Shown in pieces: positions 21,183 through 33,600 of a DNA stretch of 64,000 bases. The first letter of the stretch is position 1; every line of letters starts with the position of its first letter. Both the position numbers and the translations under genes were made by a program. The stretch lies in the NCBI GenBank assembly GCA_020746995.1, contig JAGPXD010000002.1, forward strand, positions 558,001-622,000, written 5' to 3'. This DNA comes from Plectosphaerella cucumerina. Taxonomy: Eukaryota; Ascomycota; Sordariomycetes; Glomerellales; Plectosphaerellaceae. The notes under the pieces were generated by a model. The model ran no database searches and was not told the origin of the DNA. It saw only the letters and a list, made by a program, of their open reading frames with translations.

Positions 21183-22857
21183 TCACGCGTTGTCGCCACC
21201 ACGCGTGTTTGTGTCGTCGGCCCCCTGAGGCCTGGTGCGAACTCGGAACTTGTCCCGAAGCCTGTCCGAGAGCTTACCGCGTCGCCGTCCGGTGTCACGG
21301 TCGCTCACCGATGCCGTCTCCGTGTCGTCATCGTCCCGCGGTTGGTCTCTGGCTCGCTGCTCCGTCCGGTATTGCCGCAGGGCCAGAATGCGCTCTTCGG
21401 CCGACGCATGCCGGAGCCGCCCGAGATCAAGTAGACGAGACGCCCTCCGCCGCTGCGAGCCACTGTCGCTATCGTGGCCATCGGAGCCTAGAGGGGGCGC
21501 CAGGGAATTCTCATCTGACGACTCGTCCAGGCTGCCGTCTTCATGTCTCGGTCGGAGATCGAGGCGGCTGTCAGAGGTTAGCATTGGGCCCGAGCATCTT
21601 GGGGTTCACAATGGTCAGTACTCACCATAGCGGACATGTGCCAGACACGTTGACCAGCCAGGGATCGATGCAGTTGGGGTGGAACTTGTGGTCGCAGGGA
21701 AGCACTCTCACGTCCTCGCCCACGTTGAAGTCCTCGGTGCAGATGGTGCAGCCCAGGTGCTCGTCCTCGAGCTGAGGGCCATTTCCGACGACCCCCGGCG
21801 CGGCTGGGGCTGGGGTTGCGCCGCGGGCGGCAGTCAGGTCGCGGGTCTGCGTCGTTCCGTCGTTGGCGTCTGCCGACTGCCTTCCCGTGGGTGCTGAGTG
21901 GGCACCTGTCTCGACGGTCCCGTCGCTCTGCTGGATCGAGCCAGCCTCCAGCTCGTAGTTTGGATCCTGCTTAGGCGGGTCGGGGTTTCCAAACTTGACG
22001 ATCGGGAGGGTCTCGAGGACAGCCCTTGCGAGACCCCTGGCGCGGCTCTGGGGTGGGCGGCCGCCGTAGCTGGCACGGGGGCCGTACCGCTCGGGGTGCC
22101 GGTGTGCCCGGACGGCACCGGTACCGATGATGGCAAGGAAAAGGAAGGTGATAAGGCCAGTGATGGTGTAGAGAACGGTCATGGCAACGGCCGAGTGGCC
22201 CGTGTTCCCATCGCTGGGGTCCCGGCCATCTGAGGTGTTGCCGGTAATGGTGACCTGGATGACGCCGAGTTCATTAGTGTTCTTGAGAAAGTCATCGGCC
22301 TGGCCAGCGTCACCGGCATCTGCCATGGTGAACAACGTGGCGTATGGCACTTCCGACGTTGTCAGCATGCACCAGTTGCCGACGGTGCTGTAGAGGACAA
22401 TGGCCTTGGGCTCGGCGTCCATCAGACGAAGCAGCATGTCGTCAGGGCTGGCAGCGTTTGCGTCGGTCGAGGCGTCACAAGACAGGTACGCAATCAAATT
22501 GGAGACCTCGCTCATAGTGTAGGTCTCTTGGGTGGCTTTGAACATGATACCCTCGAGCTTGATGGCCTGACAGAGATATCTCGTTAGCAAAGCAGGTCAC
22601 GTACAGGGCGCAATCGCCAGGCGCAAGCATCGACTTACCCCGCGGACAACCTCGGAGCCATTGAGGCCCAGGTTCTGCGTCAACGGCACGATGTTGTAGT
22701 CGACCGGGAGGATGCTGCCCTTGTTGGAGGATAGTGACAGCTGCATGGTCGAATCGCTGGCCCACGACGGAACGTCGTTTTCCGGCACGATGAGGGAGGC
22801 GGCGGTTGCGAAGCCAGCGAGGGCCAGCGTGAGCCCTCGAGCTAATGTCCCCATCAT
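21183..22857 (-). CDS. PA-TM-RING type E3 ubiquitin ligase, membrane-bound
   Basis: Exons complement(22639-22857, 21626-22566, 21183-21567) encode 514 aa. Introns have GTAAGT...CAG and GTGAGT...GACAG ends. A signal peptide (MMGTLARGLTLALAGFATAA) is followed by a lumenal protease-associated-like region, one membrane helix at about 199-225 (VAMTVLYTITGLITFLFLAI) and a cytosolic RING-H2 finger. All eight zinc ligands are present: C346, C349, C364, H366, H369, C372, C384 and C387, the last codon being split by intron 2. The tail is Arg/Asp/Ser-rich. Proteins of this layout ubiquitinate substrates at endosomal or vacuolar membranes. The stop codon at 21183-21185 sits inside GTGAGTAAG, a perfect donor, so a further 3' exon is possible. 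Confidence 0.85.
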
Positions 22858-25800
22858 GATGGAATGCCGGCAACGATCGACGTTGCTCTGGCGGGAACAG
22901 GTTGGGTATGGTCTGCTTCGAGAGGGCCAGCTAGCGTGCTGAGATGCGAGATGTGGGAGACGGGCCGTTCGAGTCCCCAACGTCGGGGGTTTCCCGGTGG
23001 ATGAAGTGAAGACCAGGCGGGAAGGGGGGAGGATGTCCCCGGACGCCAAGGGTCAGGCTGCCTGATCGTCGGCGGCAGCGGAAACGGCACAGATTATGCG
23101 GCGGAGGTCGTCGGGCGTGGCATCGCCAGATCGGGGAGGCAGCGCTTGGAGTCGTCCTGGGCAGGGCGAGGCCGGGCCGGGGGATGCCGGGGAGGTGCGC
23201 CGCAGCGAACAGGCAGGGCTGAAGCTGAAGCAGGACTTGGCGGCTCGAAAGCGAGCCTTGGTCGTGTGCGGCCTCCAATGTCTCCGGGGTAAATGCCCGT
23301 GGTATAGGGCGGCGTCGTAAGCCCGTGGGTATTCTTCGGAGGTGGGCGATGGATGTCAATGCCGGCGTCGATCAGCCTCGGAGGCGGGAGGCGTTTCGGA
23401 TTGCGGGCGTGACACGCAAGCGCAGGCCCCGAGATGGGCGGGCGGATCCTGATGTTTGGGAGGCGTGACTTGAGATGGCAGGTGTGCGATAGATGAACTG
23501 CTTTTCGAAGTTTATGGGCGAATTGGGGAGAGTCTAAGGGTATCGGAAGGGGCGAAATGTTGGTTCTTGGATGTCGGTCGTCGGTCCGTCGGGGCGGGTG
23601 GCGTCTGGACAAGTGGGATGGCGGGCTGCTGTCGATAGCAGCGTCGGACTCGAGGAGGAGGGGAAAGAGTCTGGTCGGTCGTCGCTTCGAAGCTGCGAAG
23701 GGGAATGGCAGATATTTCTATCGAGCAGGTCCGAGGACGAAGACGGGCGCCCAGGAAAAAGCGTCGGGTTGGTGGGTGCGGTCAAGACGGCCGGCGCGTC
23801 GCCAACGGAGCGAGGGGCGAACTGGCAAGACAGGCCAAGGGAAGCCAAGGGCTCAAGACACACAAACGGCGTGCGTGGTTGCGGAGAGAGGAGGCGCTGT
23901 TGGGTCAGTCGGTGGTGATGAGGACTTGATAAAGTCGTTTTCGGGGAATGAATCTTGGTCGTTCCTTCCCCCGGAGAACAGGGAGGGGGAAAACGGGCGG
24001 CCGGCCATCATCATCGCTGGTGCTGCACCTGCCGGCGCGGCCTGGGCATTTGCTGGGCTTGTCAAGTCCGGGTCTTGGCTCACAGGCATACATCCCAGAT
24101 GAGGCCCAATGGACGGGCGCCTCTCAGGTCAAGCGCGCCCGGCGTAACACCTGCCAAGACTCTGGGCGCGCCTTGGCCGCTGGGCTCGCGCGCTGTCCGG
24201 CTGTTTTCAAGGCAAGGGCGCCCGGCCAAGCCGATGTGGGGGTACTTTGGGTTTACCGCATCCCGGGCGCCAGTCCGGAGGTATCGCTCTATCGCCGGCA
24301 TCTGCCGCCCAGCACCACAGCGCGGTGAGGTGACCTGGGCGCTCGCTACAGGCAGTGACTGTTTCCAGCCCTGACCGGCCCGGTCGGAGGCCATTTTCCT
24401 TCAGTCTGCCAACTGTCTGCCAATACGACTCAACTCCAGGCAGTATTTGATATTAAATATCCAAGTCTTCAACACTCTCTAGCACCAACATGGACCATAC
24501 CATATTCACAATCCGTTGGCGCTACCTCTGCCTCTGCTTCAAATCTCCCACCCAGCGCCAATCAAGCCGCCCCTGTCGATTCACCTCCAGCTCTGCCGCC
24601 TCTCCCTCCAAGCGGCAACCCCACTGGCGATCCCCTCGGTTGGCTTCCGACGTGCGAGGTCGTCGTCTTGGCCTCGTGATTTTCACATCGCCCCCAAGCC
24701 TTGGAGTCTCGCTGGGCATTCCTGGGCCGACGAGCCTTTGGCCTTCTTGGGCACTCACGCCATCGTCAGCTCATCTCCCTGCTGCTGTCGCGTTTGGGAG
24801 CGATCTACCTGTGCTGTGTCCCGATCGAGATCCTGTGATATCCCCTGTCCTTTTACGGTCTTTGGGCCGCCTTTGCTAGGGACTATCTAATCTTTAAGCT
24901 TACTTGCCGCCCACCCGCCCGCTTGCTATCGCGACGATAATGTCCGACGAGCCCCATGGGGAAGGCCGACGGTCCTCCCAACCCCGTGCATCATGGCGAT
25001 GAACCATTGCACCCGCACCCGCAGGGCGTCATCCTCTGCTCGAGTACCCGAAGAGTAAACAGCTGCCGCCTACGGCCCGGGCGAATCCTCCCCCTCCTCC
25101 CGCCTCCCCGGCTTCCGCGCACAGCCTCAGTCTCTGGCCTTGGCACGTCTCCGTATTTGTCAACCGGACATCTCGGCAACGTCACAGTCGTACTGCCGAG
25201 TACCGACGGTGTCTTGACAGGCCGGCACGGGGGCGGGCGGGCGATGCGAGGAGCACATCTCAGACGTCCTGGCTACGATTTGCGACGCCAAATCCCTTCC
25301 TCACTCACCCTTTGCGAGTTGCCGGCTTGGCATCTGGAGTTCACCGGTGATGCCCACGATGCACCTCGTCGCTTTGGGGTGCGCAATATGCCCGTTCGAG
25401 ATGGCGGCGGCGAAGGCCCCTTGCTACTCGAGGCAGCTCATGTCCGAGGCCTCGCGCTTCCGGGTCCCGATCATCAGAGGTCGTTGACTCGTCGGTCGCT
25501 TGAATCTGTAGAGTGATCCCCCTGAGTAATCCGTGAGGCAAGGCTGCGTGACGTTTTTTATCTAAGACTCGTGTGGTTCGCATGTCGAATCGTACATGTG
25601 TCTCGCCGAAAAGAAACATCTTCCTCCTCGTAAACGCTGTCAAACTGCTCGGAGCTACAGGTGTCACAATGCCCTGTATGAACGTTGGACAGAACCCGGT
25701 TTCATCGGGCGATCACTCAGTGCAACCATGTCGTCCCCTCCAAATCGCAATATCTACAACCGCCCGCGATGAATGGACCCTTCAACCTTAGCTGCGCCTC

Positions 25801-26626
25801 ATAGAAATAGCCACGGCTCGTCAATCCCGCCCTGCCATGTAAACGGAACTCCTCCCCTGTTCACGGCCAGGAATATTCCATCATGACACGTTCCGCGAGC
25901 CCACATGAAACCCCGACGCCCTGCCATGTTCAGACGGAAAAGACGCCCACGTCACCCAGCCCTACGGGCGCCCGCGCCGCCGTCTCGACACGCGAATCCG
26001 AGATGAAACGCATGACGCCGAAAGAGCCTGGGGTTGTCGCCGCCGCCGCCTGAGCACGGAGGTGTTGGCCCTCTCCCGGCGCCTGCGGGCATGAGAGAAC
26101 CCGAGTCGTCAGCGTGGCATCGTAGCGTAGCATCAATGCGGTGTCGTGCATGCGCGGTTCATCTGATATGCTGGAGGCCACGGGGGGTAGACGCAGATAG
26201 AACCCCCCCCTCCCCGGATCACTGCGGGAGTCTGTGATCTTCGTCGGTTGCCGAGTCAAGCATCATTTTGACATGGCTCCAGGAGTCTGGACCGGTCGTC
26301 GCGATGCAACATCACACGACGCATTGGAAATGTTGCAATCACCAGGCCCAAGTGCCGGGTCAGAGAGATGTCGCCGAGTCATGTATTAGATTTGTGAACT
26401 TGGGACTTTGCAGGTCTTGGAGAAGCTGCCTGTTGACCCCAGGTTGATGGGTGGGGGTTGTCGAGGGGCCGGCAACTCAGCATGAGCATGCTGGAGATGC
26501 CAGGTTGGAGCATTCGGTGTAGTGCTCTGCCGCAGAGAGCGACACTTGCTCGAAGCCCATGGAGGTTTCAAAGGTCGGACCCGGTTGTGCCTGCCGTGGC
26601 AGCTCACAGTTGTCGGATATGTGCCA
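22858..26626. other. 3.8-kb gap upstream of the RING gene
   Basis: This gap lies between the start of the RING gene and the end of tubulin cofactor B, both on the minus strand. The longest ATG frame (24490-24879, 129 codons, plus) overlaps two other open frames and has no recognisable domain. I found no gene with a consistent start, splice sites and codon bias. Confidence 0.5.
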
Positions 26627-27618
26627 TCAAATCTCCTCCATGTCCTCAAGGTCGTCCAGCACCGGGTAGTCGCCGACCTCGACCCGCTCCGGCCTCACAA
26701 AGACGCCGTGCTTCAGTGATGACTCCTGACCCCAGTACCGGTGGCCGTTGATGCTGCCGTCATTCTTGCCCACGGGCTCGTCGAGGTGCACGCCGACCCA
26801 GGCGCCGGAGCCACCCGGAATCTCCTTGACGTCGCCGACGTACTGGACAACGCCGCGACGGGCATCATCGGCACCGACGCGGCACCGCTTGCCAACAGCA
26901 ATGCCCCGCTGCTGGATCTCGCGCTCAAAGCCGGCCAACTTAGCCTCCTCCAGGCTTGGGGCGTCCGGGTCGAAGCGGCCGAGCTTCTGGGCCTTCTTCC
27001 AGGCAAGCACCGAGTCGGTCTTCTTCTCGTACTCCTCCTCGGGTAGGACGTACTTTTCAACGGTGCTGGTATCATTGTAGTTGATACGGGCGCCGGCAGG
27101 ACGGGTGTCCGTCACCTGCAGTCAAGGTTAGCCCATGCATATGCTGGAGCGTATGTGATCACGTGGACGGAAGAGACACGACGTGGTCGTGGGTGGTCTC
27201 GCCCTTGTGGTCCCCATCCACCGCAGGGAGATGCCGTGTCTCATGCGGGGCGGCGGTTCTCTCTCATCGGGGATCTGGTGAGACCGCCCGCGGACGAGAC
27301 ATTTTGCGACCGAGGAAAGGAAGGCTGAGACAAGACACCTCGGGGAGGCTCGGGGAGGGAGAAAGTGCAAGGGGACAGACTTACGTGCAGCTCGGCATAT
27401 GGGGCCAGGGGGAAGCCGTCTAGTGTAGTGGCATCCTCATCTGCAGCCTCGATGGGTGTGGTCCCGGCAGGTGTCTTGATAGAGAGTCTCTGCGACGAGG
27501 GCGGCACGCCGGTGATGTGTTCGAGCTTGCCACGAAGCAGAGTGATGGTCCAAGAGGGGGTGATGCGACGCTCAGAGGAGGTGCTGTCCGAGATGACGAG
27601 CATGGGAACGTCAGCCAT
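26627..27618 (-). CDS. alf1: Tubulin-folding cofactor B (UBL plus CAP-Gly)
   Basis: Exons complement(27385-27618, 26627-27115) encode 240 aa; the intron at 27116-27384 is rather long (269 nt, GTAAGT, branch GCTAACC, TGCAG). Cofactor B binds alpha-tubulin released from the chaperonin and, with cofactor E, helps build or dissociate tubulin dimers in the cytosol. Residues 1-90 are a ubiquitin-like domain (RRITPSWTITLLRGKLEHIT, GVPPSSQRLSIKTPAG). A linker with EEEYEKKTDSVLAWKKAQKL follows. Residues about 157-230 are a CAP-Gly domain with GAWVGVHLDEPVGKNDGSIN, including the GKNDG signature, then GHRYW. The acidic end (DLEDMEEI) is typical of the family. Length fits Alf1/TBCB. Confidence 0.92.
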
Positions 27619-30600
27619 GGCGGGCGATGGTTCTGGCTCAACCCGCGCGGGATGAGTGAGTGGGCAGCTGGGTCATGGTCAGCCTAGGTGCGCCTACGGG
27701 TCACGATGCCTCGTTTCCGCCCAAGTGGTTTCTTACCTGAGTGGCTGGTACAAGTAACGCTTGTGAAGTGCCGGCAGTCGGACGGTTGATTGATGTGCTG
27801 GCCAGGTTCAGGGGCTTTGGTTTAGTCGGTGGAGTGAGTAGCGTTGACTCTGCACGTCATGCGGACGTTCGTCTGGACGGGAGGGAGGCTGGTGGTGTAT
27901 CCGTGAGGGTGCGGAGTCGGGTTGGGTCGATCAGGCTCAGTCTGGGCCTTGTGCGCAGATGGAAGGCCGTGGATCAGATTGGCGATCCATGGATACCCTC
28001 AGTCCTGTGGAAGAGTGGAGGTCGTTGGTCCAAGGTGATGCCTGATGTAGCGCTACGCCACGCAACGCAACGTCAAGCCTCACTGATAATCTCGCTGGGT
28101 GTGGCTTCTGGAATCTTGGTGGCACCTTCCGTCGCCAGCGCGCCAGCCCAGCCCGCTAGCCACACCGCCGTGCCACGTCGTTGGAAGTGGGCGGGAAGGA
28201 GCGAGTTAGTTGGCCACTATACCCGATTAGGCCAGGCCAGTTGTCCCCCGTCGCGATCACTCAACGACACGACCCTGATCCTCTCTTCCATTCCATCCCA
28301 CTGAAAGCAAGCCCAGATGCAGGAGTTCCCAAAACCCGCCCACACCAACGCGCCCCCTCTTCACCGCCGGCTCTCCATCACACGAACTGAGCCAAAGCGC
28401 CAAAGACCAATCAGCCACACATCGACACCTGGTCGTTTTGTCGCATTGCAAACGGAGCTCTTGGCGGCGGCGATCGCCCCCATCAGGATGCGCCTGCGAC
28501 ATGCCGCTCAATGCCTTCCCACCCCTGGCTCTCCTCCTCTGGGGACAATCCATTCACGTCCAGCAGCATGTCGGCCGTTGCACGCGTCGAGTCGTGTGAC
28601 GTGGGCTACCTGCTGCTATTCAGATCCCTCCCGCGGCCGCCTGCAACAATGCCATTGATTGGGGCCTCTCCGTTTGCATCTGCTCGGTGACCAAGCGAAA
28701 CGAACCGTTTGACTGCTGTCGCCAGCATGTCAATGCCACGCACGTCGACAAGGCAGGCGACAGCACAGACGGGCCTGCTGCCTCGGACGCTAGATTTCGC
28801 GCATACAATGCCTGCGGCCCCCGCCCCCCCTTCTCGACCTCGCTGCTGGCTTCCTGCTTCTGCTGCTACTGCAGCACTCCAGCGGCACTAGACATGCCCG
28901 TCAGCCGCGGGGTCCCCTGGTCGGACAACCAGCGACGCGATGCGCGACAACCGGAACAGACGCCGTGGGGCTCCAGCGCATGGCCACATTTGGCAACATG
29001 CCTCGCGCAGCGTTGTATTTGCCATCCTGCGACACGACGCATGACGGGCTCTCTCCTCTCGTCTCCCGCCCCGTCTGCTGGCATCCCCTTAGGATGAAAC
29101 GCTGCCGACTAGAGTTCGTCGCAGCCGGCCGGTCGGCCGGCAGGCAGCTTCGCCCCCAATTGGCAACGACACTGCCAGTCCGCTGCCGCCGTTGGAGCGA
29201 GGTTCGTCATCCCTCGAGTTCCAACTTCGAGGCGCGCATTGTCCGCCGGCGCCCTGGATGTCAGCTCCAGCTCATTTTCCAACGCAGCCTCGCAAGGTGC
29301 CTCCAGGAAACGGGGGGCACGGACTGGTTTCCTTTGTTTTCCTTCTCCCCAGGGCACAATTCGATTTGTCCGCCCGCCGCGGCAGAGGGTGGACCTGCTC
29401 ACACCTCGGACGAACTATTGGGCGGCTGAAGAGAACATGACGCCTATTGCGCAGGCATATCGCGATTGCTCGCTCGCCAGCTCCCGTCTTTCCCGGCGCA
29501 CGCTCGGGCAGTAGCCTGATCGCTTCCCCCACCGCCAGGTTTTCGCCAGATCTGTCTCCTTGGTACCCGATGCCCTCACCTGTCCAGGTTTGGTCATGGC
29601 CATGCCCAAGATAGACACCCAACGTGGCTCTGCAGAGAGTGCTGCTGCGCTGCCTCTCACCGCCACGTTGGGTGCTTTTTTGTGTCACCGACTCTCTCCT
29701 CCTTGCGGGTAGATGTGGGCATGTCGATGCCCGCCAGACCCTTGGGGAAGGGGACGTTGATCTAGCGAGCCACCCCTGTGGGAATCTTTGGCCGTATGGG
29801 TGTGGCCCTAGCACGCGCTGCACCAGAGGGGTTTGACAGCACGCCGCGCCTTCCAGCCATCTGGTCACTGAACGACAGAAAGGGTCCCCGTCCAAGAAAC
29901 GCCCGGAAGCTCCCTGTCTTCACCCCCGTCGCCGACCACTTCTCACGCAGGTCGCCGCCCGCGCCACCCGTCCACAATGGGGTACTCGGTGTCAAGCGGC
30001 GGCGAGAGTGCTCTGGCAGACCGCCTTCATTGTACGCATCACGGCGCCGTTGCCGTCACCGCCCCGGCTTCCTTGCCCGTACCGGGCCGGACAGAGACTG
30101 ACTGCCTTGGACAAAGTGTCCCTACCGACGGCCACGGGCATGGCGTAGGTTTGCCGCGTATTGCTTGCTTTTTCTCGCTCGACCGAGTTTCCTTTCTGGT
30201 CTAAGGAAAGGCACACCCCCATCCAGGCCCAGGGCAGCGGTCAGCCGTGGCCCAATCGTACAAGACAAGGCGTAGGGCCCTGCCAAGCTGACGGCCGTGG
30301 CGGTGCGATGATGACATGATCAGTCCATGACGATATGGAGGCTCGCATGAGTAGGTGAGGCGGTTCCTGGGCTGGCCCCCGTCTTCCGCCCAGCCACCAT
30401 GCAAGGCCAGGGCGAGCATGCAGTGGTCAGCGTGTGGCCCGGCAAGGCGGTAGATCGCCGTGGCTACAGTAAGTGATGAGGGAAGGAGATTCTCTTGACA
30501 GGCCGGGCCACTTCCGCGGTATGTGCAGTGGGAGGGATACTGCACGTACCCCAGGCAGACCCTGGCCGCGGAGGCTGGAAGCTGGAGCAAGTCGCAGGAG

Positions 30601-33600
30601 GTCCGCTGGTCATGATAGGCCTTGCCAGGGTGAGGGGGCAGTTTGGGTGGCCACGAGGGGGCGACGAAGGCTCACATGCGCCTCAACTCACTGGACCCTG
30701 CTGCATCAAGGTGGGCGAGAGGGGCACGAGAAAAGGAGAATAAGGAAGAGGAGGAGGAGGCCCATGCCAACACTCAAAATGACTGGCGCAGCGACAGATC
30801 CGGGGTTTCTTGCGTAAACGGTCACGATTCGTCCCGAGAGGAGAATCCCAAACCGGAGCGAGGGTCCCGACGAACAGGTTCAGCAGGTCGGTCCTGGAAG
30901 AACGACAGGCCCACGGGCCGAGAAGATGGAATGTTTATGCCCATGAACCCAAGGCATGAGCATGATCCGGGCTCGGCGAACGATCGGAGCATGAGTTCAC
31001 CCTTTGTGTTCGGCGTTGAAACGGGACGATTCGAAACAACTCAATCATCGGCCAAAGGCCTAGAAGGCGATGCGCGCTCTCCCCCCACACCCGCCGGCGC
31101 CGAACCCTGTTGGGCGTCAAGGAGCGCACGGCGTGACGTGCAGAAGGGCGCTCGACGATCATTTTCGCCTCTGTACCCTCTTTGGGCCTAGCTGTGCCCC
31201 GGGAGATGGGACGAGCGTTCAGGTTCAACCCTTCGGCCGCATTGCTGGAGAGGGGGGAGGGGTCTTTTTCCCAACCTCACCTGGTGGGGGACTCGTGCGC
31301 AGCGACGGGCAGGTTAAGTCAAGGCAAGCAACAAGAGAATGCGGCCGTTTCTTCTTCTGAATTTGGGAGCAGCAGGATCCTTGCTGCTGATCTGCCGACC
31401 GGGATTTTTCGTGGAGCCCTGCCGACGATCCCCCAACGATACACCATCAGGGGCCCAGCTAGTACAGCGCAACTAGCGACGGTCTAGCAGGCACATCGAT
31501 GCATTGATGGGCCGAGCAGCGAGCGGCATGGCAGGCATGGTCAAGTGATGCGTCGGCGGTCGTCCCGTCCTGTGGCCGATGCGATGGATGATGGCCTTAC
31601 GGCCGAAGCAGGTTGGGTTTGGCTCAGCGTACAACATGGGGGCCGTGTGTGACAAATACCACGTGTGGCTCAAGCTCAGCATGTAGGACGGGGCTGATCC
31701 AAAGCTTCACAGCGCACAAGGGTAAAGTCATACAGCATGACAGCGGCCATCAGGCACCGTCAGATGTGTACGCCGCGACAGGTGACAAGCCGTGTGTTAG
31801 GCGAGGTAAGCGGCGCTGGCGAGGCGAGGGAGACAACTTGAAGCTGAAGAGATGAGGTGAGGTCGACCGGGGGGGACCGGTCCCATTACTACAGTGTAGT
31901 AGCACAACGATCCGGCCGGGGCGCTCATCGGGCGGCAAGGCCCAGATGGCCCAGGGCCGCGGCAGACATGACGTCGGATCGTTCAGTTGAGCGGGAGAGG
32001 CCCGGGGTGGTGTAGGTACTTTGGGGAATGGCACCCATATGCCTTACCACGCCGCTGGGCCGCCGATGAGTCAGTATTTCCCGACAGGCCGGACGAGCCT
32101 CCAGGCACTTGCAAGTCGGTTGTCTAGTACTCGCTTGTACCTGCGATGCATCTGGTCCTGCCTCTCAAGTACCGGGCCACGCGATCTCAAGTCTGAGGCG
32201 TGCTTGTAAAGGCCCGGGCATTATTGATTGCCCAGCTGCATCGCGACTTCCCATTTGGACGAAACGAGATGTCTGCCTGCTCCCGGACTTAGGCAGTTGC
32301 TAGACAAGACACGGAAGGAAGGACCTCATCCTACCTTCCCCGGCATGAACATCCGTCCCAAAATTCCACGCGGAAAGAGCCCGAGACCGAGCGTTGCCCA
32401 TCTCGGTCCTGCCACTTCTTCCCACGTTCCTTACCTTACCTTTCGTCCCCTCCCCTCCAAGTGCCCTCCGGTTTTCCTCGGGATCCGAAGAGGGATTTCT
32501 TCTCGCATTGACACTGCTTGTCCATCCGAACCAGACATGGTCGTCTCCAATATTGCAATTTGACTTTTGTCAATGCTCTCCCAATATTTCCCGCCGCCCT
32601 TTCCATCCGCCCCTGCATCTGGCCTCCCACTGGACGTCGTCGTTGTCCGTCCAGCTCGATCGGGGATGGCTCACTCGTCCATCACCGGCTTGAAACAGAA
32701 CATTGCATGGACGCACGCACGCCCGCCCGCCCGCCGCCGTTGCCGGCGCGATCCAGCGCTTCGGGCACCAACAGAGGCCATCCGGGCCCGGGCCCAGATC
32801 CGGAGAGAGGGGGGGAGAGTCTGAGAGATGGGGCAAACATTCTTCTGACAAACGCCCATGACGTGCGCTGCCCGACGCACGAACGAGGTGGCGGCCGCCC
32901 TGATCTGTGGCTGGGGCCGATGCCCGATGACACGGCATCGCATTGCTGTCGGGGGTCAAGAGGGTGGGCGGCAATCCAGTCTCAGAGGTCCAGCACGGTC
33001 TTCGTTCGCACCGCCTGGGATGCTTGTCCTGACTAGCTCGGCGATCACGGTTCGTGGCGGCGCAAATGAGGCTTCACGACTTACACGTATCGGCAGGTCC
33101 AGCAAGAGAAAAAACCAAGAACCTGCAGATGGAATCCTTATGCCCGGTGCGCCGCGCCGCGCCACGCCCTCTTGCAGCCCCGGTGGCGGCATCGATGTCG
33201 GCATCGACAGCGGCCAGAGAGATGCTCGGGCACTAGCAGACCGACCATCCCCTTCCTTGACCGCCACTTGGGATCTTCTTCTGCCACGCCCGAGCCGCGG
33301 GCGGGAGGGAGTCGATGGCGTCGCTTCACCGGGTCCACGAGGTCTCTGGCTGGACAAGAGAGGTTGGGTTCGCCTGGGGCGGCGGCGGGCAGCATTGTGA
33401 GTTGTCACAGGAAAAGCCGGCGCTCATTGCCCTCGGACGGGGGTTGGGTGACTTGGTGGCCAAAGTGGAAAAGGGGTCTTCCCTGCGGCGGATGACAACG
33501 ACGACGTCCCCAGCCGCGGGACAAGGCATTGATGCCTCGACCTCACCTCACCTCCCTGCTCACGCCTCGCCGGCCCCGACTCTCGACTCAGCCCGGGAAG

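Noticed and set aside
24490..24879. 129-codon ATG ORF in the gap before tubulin cofactor B
   Set aside because: Two other frames are open across the same stretch. The product is Arg/Ser/Pro-rich with no motif, and the start context and codon use do not favour this frame.
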